From: Paulownia fortunei
Lineage: Eukaryota > Streptophyta > Magnoliopsida > Lamiales > Paulowniaceae
DNA length: 64,000 nucleotides
Direction of reading: 5' to 3'
Assembly (NCBI GenBank): GCA_019321725.1
Contig: CM033120.1
Coordinates: 18,072,278-18,136,277, forward strand
Positions within the stretch are counted from its first letter, which is position 1; the number at the start of each line of letters is the position of its first letter. Position numbers and translations under genes: made by a program. Of this stretch, positions 49,983 to 61,600 are shown in pieces. The notes beneath the pieces are model-generated. The model was not told where the DNA came from, did no database searches, and saw only the letters and a program-made list of their open reading frames with translations.

Positions 49983-50815
49983 ATGGGCACTGCTGTGATG
50001 ATTTCCTTCCCACAGTTCAATTGGCTGAAGCCCCAACAGCATAATTTTCTCCTGTCAAAGGCTTGGTTTGTTTCCCCTATCTATGTATGAGATAAGTGTA
50101 TTAAAAATTAATATCTGGTATTTCTTGAAACTTAAGATTTGTTTGTAGTATAGTTTGTAAAGGGCAAGCATACTGATGGAGACATTCTTTCCAAACTTGG
50201 TTTGATCGAATCCAACTAATTATACAACGAGTGCAATTGTACTTATTTTGTAATTTTTTTTTATTTTTTTTTAAGTATGTATCTAATTAATTTTGACAAA
50301 GGTACGATCCACAGACCCCATGATTGTTTTAGTATCATTAAAAGTGAATTCGAGCTAAATTTTCCTGTTTGTTAAACTATATGTGGCAAAAGGCTAAATT
50401 AGGCTAATGTATCATGTATGTTGCCCTTCAGGTTGCTGTTCAACCCTTGAAGCGCAGGGAGCTTTGGGCGCTCTCGCTGTGACTTCGTTGGCTCACCTAC
50501 AAAATTGGTAGCAATACTAGCACATATACAATCGTGATTTTAGAGTAAAATTAAACTTTTGCCCTAATTCAAAATTAAATTATGTAGATAACGGTGGCAT
50601 CCACGAGACTGATGCTGTTTGGCAGTCGGTTGGGGCTGGCTCCATCTGCAAACCGAAAGGCCACTGCCGGGCTAAAGCTGGAGGCTAGGGACTCGGGCCT
50701 GCAGACCCGCGACCCGGATGGTTGCACCTTGGCGGATGCATTGGCTTGTGGGGCGGTGGGTCATATTATTGGGGTCGGGGTTGTACTTGACTTCAACAAC
50801 ATTGGTGCTCTCTAG
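49983..50815 (+). pseudogene. Pseudogene of photosystem I reaction centre subunit PsaK
   Basis: Three pieces match the nuclear PSAK gene: 49983-50065 (transit peptide start, MGTAVMISFPQFN), 50432-50507 (VAVQPLKR ... GSPTKL) and 50588-50815 (membrane protein part: [20 protein letters not shown] ... [10 protein letters not shown] ... NIGAL). Intact PsaK is a small two-helix thylakoid protein of the photosystem I antenna side. Here the frame changes within piece 1. Piece 2 has lost one base (AGGGAGC) and gained two (GCTCTCGC), so translation from the ATG stops at the start of piece 2. Piece 3 is open, but normally conserved positions differ ([21 protein letters not shown]). Introns are kept, so it is a decayed duplicate rather than a retrocopy. 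Confidence 0.88.
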
Positions 50816-50819
50816 ATAT

Positions 50820-52560
50820 TTCTCTTTCGATAAACAACTATCCATTGTGAAGTTATTATTATTATTTTTAAATTGAGTAAATCCATAACATTATCACTAC
50901 ATTATAAATATCAATAATTAATAATTATTAATTGGTGGGATTGTTAATTACATGGGACTTTGGGATTAATTTTACTTGTTTTCGAAATTGACACATGTAT
51001 ACATTGATCAAGTACTGGTACAATAATCTTTATGAACTGATTAGAAGCATATAAGTTTTTAGGGAGAATACAAAGCTCACAAAGGAAAACAATTTAGAGA
51101 AGCCAAAACATTGCAATATTATTCCAATGTTACAACTAAATAGAATATTTTTTATTAAATAATTATTATGTAGACACAATTAAAGGAATCGTAAATAAAA
51201 TAAGGACTATATAATAGCCGAACTTAGTATTTAAATCAAACAATTTTTTGACTCAGAAAAACTCAATATTAATACAAATATAAATAAAATTAGAAAAAGT
51301 GACCAAATCAAGAATTGAAAAATATTTTACAATAACATTAGTATTATGCATGTTGTGGAGTTCAAAAGAACTTATATGTCATATGACCCCTTCAAATCTA
51401 GCTTGTTTGAAATGAGTTTTGTGAATTAAACCTATTTCAAATTAAGGTACACACGTTTTGTTATTTTGAACTCGAATTTGTATTGGGGTAGGGATTTAGT
51501 GTAACCTGATTGATATTTGTATTTAAAAATATATAATATATAGACTATATATATTAGGTTGTGATTGCCTTGCTTCTTAATATTAAAAAATTATTCATTT
51601 TCCAAAAATGTTTTCATTCCCTTAAAACCATAATTTTCCCTTTAAAAGGTTTTGTTGCATTTGAAGAGCCTCATTAATCCTGTTTGGAATTAAAATCGAT
51701 AAATGTACTATTCTATTTTTAGGTGGGAATAAGCAGGTCGTTGATAGATTGTTTCTTCTTTGCTATTCTTTCATGTGTTTCATGTAAACAAGATTATAGA
51801 ATTTCTAGATCTGATATCGAAATGCATTAAATTCGAATGATCGAATACTAAAATTACGACAAATCAACTGAAAGGAAGTTAATCCAAACAGTAGAGTTTC
51901 TTTATCATTGTTTCCGAATAAAACCCACTTTACGTAGCACAACACGATTCCTGACGAGCTTAACCCATATATAACCCCCAACAGACGACACCGTTTGTCC
52001 CTAGGTATTTTTAACCCATCAAATTCCTATTTTGCCCTTATATTTATCTCCCTCTCATCCGGTTAAGTGTGCGTATAATTTGGTTAATCGATCGAACCGA
52101 ATCGAAAACTAAATTAATATTTTTATATATTAATTTTTATTTTAAAAATTATATTTTTATATTTATTATTTATTTTTATACTATTTTTTATATCTTTCTC
52201 ATTCATAATAAATAAAAAATATATTTATAATAATATTATTTAGTTTTTATTTATTTTAAAAAAAAATTTGATTAATCAAAAATCGAATCGTAAAATAGAA
52301 ATTTTTTCTTGATTAAAATCAAATCAAATTAATTTAATTTAATTTTTAAATTTTAATTTTGACAAATCAAAATTTTTAGTTGGGTCCAACCCAATGTACA
52401 CCCCAACATCCGTTTGAATGCCACGACGCCGTTTACTCGACACTCCCTTGCTGCATAAATTGCGAGTTCTTCTCACTATCTCTAGTAGTTTCAGCTGAAG
52501 CCTCTGCTGGCGCCAAAACCCACGCACAATACACAGTGGAGTCTAGGGTTTTCAGTTCAG
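50820..52560. other. Upstream spacer and promoter side of DDB1
   Basis: A+T-rich; no other gene is seen. The last 200 bases become more G+C rich (ACGACGCCGTTTACTCGAC near 52422) and should contain the DDB1 promoter and leader. GTCTAGGGTTTTCAG is close to the expected 5' leader. Confidence 0.5.
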
Positions 52561-52609
52561 ACTGAAAGACGAAGAGCCATATAATTATATATATGTGCAG
52601 TAGCTAAAG

Positions 52610-55600
52610 ATGAGTATATGGAATTATGTGGTGACGGCTCATAAGCCGACGAACGTAACTCATTCTTGCGTCGGCAATTTCACCGGTCCTCAGGAGCTCA
52701 ATCTCATCATTGCGTAAGTCTACTTTACTACCATTTCTGTCTATCACACACAGTTGTTTTTTTCTCAATTTTTCTGTCTATCTACATTTATCTTCTGAAA
52801 TTCTCTCGCTGTTTAATTTTTCATCGTTCTCCGTGGTTTCTGTGATTTCATTATTGTTTTCAGTCAGTTAGCAGTTCAGAAATTAATCGTTTTTTTAGTT
52901 GGGGCATGTTAATTTCTGTTTTTAACGCCAAGAAAAGAAAATATTGAAGTTCCTTTCTTTCTATGTAAAGATCATTGTTGATAGTGATGCTATTATATTT
53001 CTTTGTAATTGCTTCAGGATTGTTCATTGCTTTGATTTTGCGTCTGTAAATGTAGTTATGCTGTGGCATTGGAACTTAACAGTTTCTGCATTTTCTGTAT
53101 CTTTTTTATTTAATTTATTCTGTGGTGTCAGTATTTGAAAAGCATTTACTATTCAGTGATTGCAATCCATTTACAGGAAATGCACCCGAATAGAGATCCA
53201 TTTACTTACCCCTCAAGGTTTACAGGTATAGTGTACCAGTCTAGTTACATAAGACATGTACTGTGGAAGTAGTTTGCTTGCCCTGTTATAATTTGTTCGA
53301 AACCAATTATTAGAAAACTGAAGCTTTCTGTAATGAATGAATTAATATTCTATGGTACTTTATTTTCTCTGGACTCATATAAAGGTTTCTGCTATAAATT
53401 ATTCATGCAAGCAAGCCGCTTGTTGTAGATTATTATAAGGTAGTACGGAAAAAGAAAGGATGTGCTTGGGGAAAGCTTGAGCTATAAACACCAGGAACTG
53501 AATTGTCTACAGGAATTATGACTCCGATGATGAAAAGAGCCAATAGGTTTTGTGTGTAGGTAAGTTGAACCATCTTCCTGGACATACTAAGGCCTCCAAT
53601 GGCATGATTCAGTGACCTGGTAATGTAATTTCTCCCCGTGTTTGGTGTAATGTTCTTGTCCACTGCCAGTATTGGGACGCTAACATATAGAAGGTGCAAA
53701 ATATGAATAACAAGATCAGGAAGATGGATTAGAAATTTAAGGAAGATGTGTTCCCCTCTTCAACCAACTGGCAACCTCTCTACGGTGGTGTCTAGCTGCT
53801 GGGTAGTGAATGTGGAAGTGGTGGAGAGTAGTAGTTAAGGCTGTGGAAGTTTGAGGATGGGGATGGTTGCAAAGGCTGCTAGGAGAAGGGACTATTGCCG
53901 AGGATGGTTAATGGAGTTATGGGGAGAAAATTGAGGTGGGAGTGGGAGGGGAGGGAGCCCATGCTTGGGCGTATTTCTTAGCCTAGGTCAATTCTGGGAG
54001 CTGCAACTCTAGGAGGAAGACAGCACTGCTATCCCTGCCATTCATAACAGCTTAACTTCACCTAGAATTATTTTCTCATGGAGGTTCTGATGAAATTATA
54101 AGTTTAATGTATTCTAATTTTTGCAGGCTATGTTGGATGTGCCAATATATGGGAGAATTGCCACGCTTGAGCTTTTCCGCCCACATGTGAGTGCAAAAAT
54201 GGAGATCTGAAACTTTGGTTTGTTGACCATCCATTTGATTAAGAAATTATAGTCTGATCAGTTTTATCCTCATGTACTTCAAAAATAGAAAAAAAAAAAA
54301 AAAGACAGCAATATCTTACTCTCTGACTAACTGGACAGGGAGAAACTCAAGATCTCCTTTTCATTGCTACAGAGAGATACAAATTCTGTGTTTTGCAATG
54401 GGATGCTGAGGCTGCTGAGGTCATTACAAGGTCTGAGAGCTAGTTCATTCAAACTTTGAATGATTATCTGTGATATTCTTTGATTCATGTGTGCTCATAG
54501 GTCGACACTCTATGTTTTCAAATAATTCCTCAAACATGGATCTGTCTCAATTACATGAGTCAGTGCTGTTGCCTTGCGCACAATGTACTGTGGATAAGTT
54601 GAACTTCCACAGTTTCACGACCATGACGAGTCATCTCCCAGTCAACCATTGAGTTGGCCTGAAATAATTTACTTAGAGCAATCCAAATGAGGACTTAGGG
54701 CTAGTCTTTCCTTTCAAGGTTATCTCATAGTCATGATTGTTAATGTTGATATAATTATCTATTCTCCATTAATTATTACTAATAAAAAATTTCCTTCTTT
54801 ATTGTTGGGTCGGCTTCCACCCTTAAAATAGGGCAATGGGGGATGTTTCAGATCGAATAGGTCGTCCCACAGACAATGGACAGGTAATTGAGTAGTGTGG
54901 AAATATTCATGTTGGCATGTAGATTTCTAATTGGTTTATTTATTTAATTTAGCAAGTTTATTACTTTTTATTTATCTTTCCTTGTAGATTGGCATAATTG
55001 ATCCAGATTGCAGATTGATTGGACTTCATCTGTACGATGGATTATTCAAGGTATTTATCCTAATGCCATACCAATCTCAGTAATTTCTCTTTTTGTTTCT
55101 TTCTGAGTGTTTATGGTTATTTCACGTTATTTTTTTTCCAAGCGTATTATGAGCATTTATGTTTGTTTTTTAGGTCATTCCGTTTGATAACAAAGGGCAG
55201 CTTAAGGAGGCATTCAATATTAGGTGATTGTTTCCCTTAGCAAACTCTAGTTATGTACTGCGCCGGAAGTAAAGTGGAGCCTTCTTATTCCTGAAAATGT
55301 TTGATGTTGTGGTTTAGACTGCATTTTTACCTGATGTATAGCTGAGTGTGACTACTTATTTCTTGTTTGTATTTAACTTGAAGTTCCAGCCTTTATGTAG
55401 CTGGTGCTTATCTGCTGATAGAAGACTTTGTGTCTTTACTTTCGATTATTTGCATCTATACTAAAAAAATAGAAGTATATTTGTCAATATTGGTCAATTG
55501 CCCAATTTTAAATCTTTTTGGCTGTTAGCTTGATGTCTCCCTATCTCTGTAAATTGGATGTTGGAGCTTGTTGCATCTTAGTCCTATTGTCTTTTCCTCG

Positions 55601-58600
55601 ATATAATTCTCCTTTTGTTGCAAACTCAATTGTTGGTCTCCACGTTTACGAAGTTCTGACCTGCAGTTATAAATAGAAGTATTCTCTGTTATTGTATGAA
55701 ATCCTAAATAAAATTAGAAGTTTATACTGCACAGAATATGTGCATTATGTAATATTTATCTCGTCATTCTGAAATGGACTGGTTCCTGATGTTCTTTCTA
55801 CCTTATATACTTACTCAGTGCCTTCTTTTCAGGCTTGAGGAGCTTCAAGTTTTGGATATCAAGTTTTTGTATGGCTGCCCTAAGCCAACCATTGTTGTAC
55901 TTTACCAGGTTTTGATTTTTCCACCTACATACCAAAAAAATTTGAGCCAGTTATCGATTGATTGTTAGATGTATTTGCTTAAACCATGAATATGTTGCTT
56001 TAAGCCAGTGATCGATTGACTTTTTTGTGAAATCAAATCTTGGTTTCTACGACATAAATGCTTAAGTCAATAATTTGTACATCTTGATGAATTTATTTTC
56101 ACGACTTCCCCTTTGAGGTATGTTGAAAAGGTGGGTGTTTGAGATGGGTCCAAGTAATGGGTTCACTAATATTCAAACTCTGTGATTTAGACCATATGCC
56201 ATTCTCTTGTTCAAGTATGATGTTTCTTTAATGGGTACCTGAGCCGTGCTTATCGTTTCTATTGGGCATTAATCATGTTTTAGAACTTCTTCTTAACTTC
56301 TGACTTGTCATATATCATCACCGCCTTGATTGACAGGATAACAAGGATGCTCGTCATGTGAAGACATATGAGGTCGCTTTGAAGGATAAAGATTTTGTTG
56401 AGGGCCCATGGTCTCAGAACAATCTTGATAATGGGGCAGAATTGTTAATCCCAGTGCCACCTCCTCTTTGTGGTGTCTTAATTATTGGTGAAGAAACTAT
56501 TGTGTATTGCAGTGCTTCAGCTTTCAAAGCAATCCCAATTAGACCCGTAGGTTACATATTCTGCTGCTACCTCTACGTTAGCTCATTTTAATCATGATGC
56601 CTGACCTTGTTCGCGTTTTATCTTTTTAGTCTATCACAAGAGCTTATGGAAGGGTTGATGCTGACGGTTCTCGCTACTTACTAGGGGATCATAATGGACT
56701 TCTGTACCTACTTGTCATAACCCATGAAAGGGAGAAGTGAGTTTGCTATCTTCTGTTCCATTGTTTGGTGCAAAAAGTATATTTCACTTTGGTTTCTAAG
56801 AGGTAGGCTTCTATGCTAACTGTTTGACATATCTAAATGATTTTTCTATTTGTAATCTTCTAGAGTAACTGGACTCAAAATTGAGCTCTTGGGAGAAACG
56901 TCTGTTGCATCGTCTATTTCATATCTTGATAATGCTGTTGTTTTTGTCGGCTCAAGTTATGGAGATTCACAGGTTTGTAGAGTATATGTCTTTTTTAATC
57001 TTCTCAATCTAGCTATATTTCTAGGAACAAGCAATTTCTTTTCCTGTTTTGTTATGATATGCAGTTACGAGAGAGCATAGTTAGGTGCTGAAAACGCAGG
57101 AATTTAACGTATGTTTTGCTTTATGTATCCTGAGTAACAAAATTTGTCTGGGTGCATGCCTTTCTAAACCACTCTTACCTTTGTCCTTCTAAGTTCTATT
57201 ATACTCATAAGGATCCTTCAATTATATATAATAGCATCCTATAGGTAAGTTGAATCACTATTCCCACTCCATTTCGTCTAATATGAAGAATATTATCTTT
57301 TCATGATTTTTTTCAATCAAGTCATTTCATCTGCTTCAAGTCGCTGCTTTGTTAGATTCGGTCGACAGCACTGCAGTATTATTTTCCTTTATCTTCCTTT
57401 TTTCTTTTAATTTTTATTTTTTTGCTGTCATTTTGCTTTATGTTTATCATATACTTTATTCTCTTGGAAGTTTATGTTCTTCATGTCTATAAAGATTGGC
57501 AAAAGTGTCAAATTAGTCCTGTAACTAAGGGGGTGTGTGTCAAAAATAGTCCTGTTCGAATTTAAAAAATCAATTTAATCCTATAACTAATGAAAATGCT
57601 CGAAGTTAGTCCAAATTTCACAAAAATATTTAGGATTAATTTCATTTAACCCCTTCTACTATTATTTTGATATCAAATATCCCCCTATACAATAAAAATC
57701 GTCAAATACCCCCCAACTCTTCAAAAATTGAATTGAATGGACAAAAATATTATTGTAACTTTATAATAAAATAAATTTACTTTACCCTCTATTCTAATTT
57801 ATATATTATTTTTTAAATAAACAAATTAATTACATTTTATACTAATAAATTATAAATAATATGATTCTAAAAAATAAAATAAATATGTTTAACAAAATAA
57901 ATTTCAATTTTTATATTTTATTTAAAATATGGTATCAATTTGTTTAAAATTTGGTTAAACATAAAAATGAATGTTGATGTTGTCAAATATATTTAAATAA
58001 AAAATATATAAAAGATAAAAGATTGACACAATACTCAATTATATTTTCATATTTAAGAAAATTTGGGTCAAACTATATTTGATTATAAAGAGTTTTTAAA
58101 AAATAAAATATTTTTGTGTATTTTTTTTAATATAAATAACATATTTATTTTAATTGAGTGAACAAAAATATCGTTGTGACTTTATAATAAAAGAAATTCA
58201 CTTTACCTTCTATTCTATTCTATATAATATTTTTTTAAATAAACACATTAATTATATTTTATACTAATAAATTATAATAAATATGATACTTCAAATTAAA
58301 CTAAATATGTTATTTATATTAAAAAAACATACAAAAAATATTTCTTAGTAAAAAACTCTTTATAATCAAATATAGTTTGACCCAAATTTTCTTAAATATG
58401 AAAATATAATTGAGTAATGTATCAATCTTTTATCTTTAAGATATTTTTTATTTAAATATAAACGACAAAATCAACATTCATTTTTATGTTTAACAAAATT
58501 TTAAACAAATTTATACCATATTTTAAATAAAATATAAAAATTGATGTTTATTTTGTTAACATATTTATTTTATTTTGTTAGAATCATATTTATTATAATT

Positions 58601-61600
58601 TATTAGTATAAAATATAATTAATGTGTTTATTTAAAAAATGATATATAAGATAGAATAGAGGGTAAAGTAAATTTATTTTATTATAAAGTTACAATAATA
58701 TTTTTGTCCATTCAATTCAATTTTTGAAGAGTAGGGGGGTATTTAACGATTTTTATTATATATGGGGGTATTTGATACCAAAATAATAGTAGAAGGGGTT
58801 AAATGAAATTAATCCTAAATGTTTTTGTGAAATTTGGACTAAATTCGAGCATTTTCATTAGTTAAAGGATTAAATTGATTTTTCAAATTCGAACAGGACT
58901 ATTTTTGACACCCCCCCTTAATTACAGGACTAATTTGACACTTTTGCCATAAAGATTACTGCTTTGATATAAGATAATACTGCTCTGTCCTGGTGTCAGT
59001 GGTTTTTAAATTTTCGCAGAACAAAGGAGTCCATATCACTTTTATTGTTGATTTAGAGGTTGTGAGGACAATAGAGTCAATTACCTGTTTAATGTTTTTT
59101 TGAAATATTGCTTGTATTATCTTGCTATGCTTTGCAGCTCATGTTTTTTGTTTGCACAATGATAATTTTTCTTATCCTGTTGGAACTGTTTTTTGTGCTC
59201 CCTTTGATTTAATAGAGCAGTGAGTCAGTGACTAGAAAATTTGTTAACTTGGAATACTCTTTGAAAGAATCTCTCTGTTTATCTGAGAATCTTTATTTCA
59301 AATGCATGTTCGTACAGAGTCACACATTTTTTGTTCAGTTGCTACTAAATCTGAAGACTATCAAGTTTGGAAAATTGAGTGGCCTTATTTCCTGTGTAAA
59401 TATATATAGTAACTACTTTTATTGTTCATTCTCTCAAAATCTATTTTCAGGTTCTTTATATTTATTTTCATATAGATTTGATCGTCTATCTTTCATGATT
59501 AATCCAGCTTATAAAGCTTAATCTTCATCCGGATGCAAAAGGTTCTTATGTAGAAGTCCTTGAGAGGTATGTCAATCTGGGGCCAATTGTTGACTTCTGT
59601 GTGGTTGACTTGGAGAGGCAAGGTCAAGGTCAGGTTGTAACTTGCTCAGGAGCCTACAAAGATGGTTCGCTTCGCATCGTTCGCAATGGAATTGGGATAA
59701 ATGAGCAGGTCTGGTATTGATAAGTTTTGTCTTGCCGAAAATACCTTGTACTCGTTATTTCCTCAGTGTAATCGATGTTCCATGTGATTCATAGGCATCT
59801 GTAGAGCTTCAAGGAATCAAAGGGATGTGGTCATTACGATCAGCTACTGATGATCCATACGACACTTTCTTGGTTGTAAGCTTTATTAGTGAGACACGTA
59901 TTTTGGCAATGAACCTTGAGGATGAATTGGAGGAAACTGAGATAGAAGGTTTTTGTTCAAATGTCCAGACTTTATTTTGTCATGATGCTGTTTATGATCA
60001 ACTTGTGCAGGTATGATTGTCGTAGCATGCAAATTCCTTTTATTGGCCTTCAAACATTCATCTTAATTTGATGAGTTTGTAATGCTATATCATGATCACC
60101 TGCAAAAAGATGTGTGCTTGCGATCAGCCACATTAGTGTGTATTCCAGTGGAAGTGGATGACTTTTTTCTTTTGTTGCTTTAAGAGTGTAGAGTATCACA
60201 ATAACATGTTGTTATCATCTCTTGGCAGGCAATGCCTTATTCTTTTAAGTGAAAAGTAAGGAAACAATTAATGGGTGGACATCAATCTTTGGCAGTCTGT
60301 ACATGAAGATTAATCTATGTGTATAATTTTGAATATCTCACAAATTCATCTCAAATCTACAACCTTTAAGAATATATTCAATGATCCTAATATAGAGCTT
60401 TCAAAAAAATGACTTCAAGTGTTTGATTAGATTCTCTTCCTCGTTCCAACGAATCCTAAAGATAACATACTGGAGGAGTCTGTATCCTAATTCTTTTCCT
60501 GCATATTCCTGCTCCCTCTGATATTGGTGATAAGATTCCCAATCACTTGTTCCTGTGGCATTCTGCCATAGTGAATAAATGCTATAACTGGAATGCCTTT
60601 CCCACTTTCTTTCACTAAAACAGGCAATATTATTTCGATTCCTGGTACTGGTAAAAGGGAAGACACAATCCGAAAGAATTAATCATCGCATTGAGAGATC
60701 ACTGAGAAATAGCATTGAAGTGCAACTGGGGATTAAGCTTCTTATTACTACGAAGAAGAGCTGATTAGTCATGGCTAAGAAGACCATGGTTGCCCTTGGT
60801 TCTTTATCTTTATTTTTTCCTTTTTCTTTTTCTTCATCTTGGTAAGTGGAGTTAGAACATTGTTGCTTTTCTGCCAGTTGTGCTGGCGAGTACTTTGCCA
60901 GGAGGATGCTTGTAGGACCGGCATTCATCTATTCATTTTGTAAGATTATCTCTGTAGCCAATGTTTCAATTGGCAATGCATCATGCAGGTTACTTCAAAC
61001 TCGGTCAGATTGGTCAGTTCTACCTCTAGAGAGCTCCGGCATGAATGGTTTGCTCTAGCAGGGTATTCAGTCAATGTTGCCACAGCCAATGCAACTCAGG
61101 TATATTTCCAACTATTTGGTTATAGGATCATACTGAAATGGAATATTTGACAAGAAGCTAGATGCATTAAATTCAGTTCACGCACTATTTCTAAAGTTGA
61201 TTTAGTAAAGCATTTTGTTTGTCACCATGGTGCACTGTGGTCATCATGATATGCATGAGTTTCAACATCTTCCTGTGGTCTATTCTGTAATGGCAATGTG
61301 GCATCTCTCTTAGCTAGATTCTGTTGTTCTATACTCTTGTAAAAGGACTTGCTAGAACACGTACAAAACTATCTTGTTCATTGATTGTGGACAAACTGTA
61401 GACACTAGACTCCGAGCTGAATAACAGGGCGCATTATGGAGAAAATGGGAAACAGTTACCTAAATGTTTAAAATCGCATGTATACTGGGAGCACCCCCTT
61501 ACTGTCCATTAAATGAAACACTCTTACCTGGCACAAAAATATTTCTTACAGTTTTCTAAAGATGCCAGACTGAATTCATATGGAATCATCCAAGGACTAG

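Noticed and set aside
53700..54060. Purine-rich G+C-richer stretch in DDB1 intron 2 as an extra exon
   Set aside because: Neighbouring exons join in phase without it, it has stops in the needed frame, and DDB1 homologs have no extra residues here.
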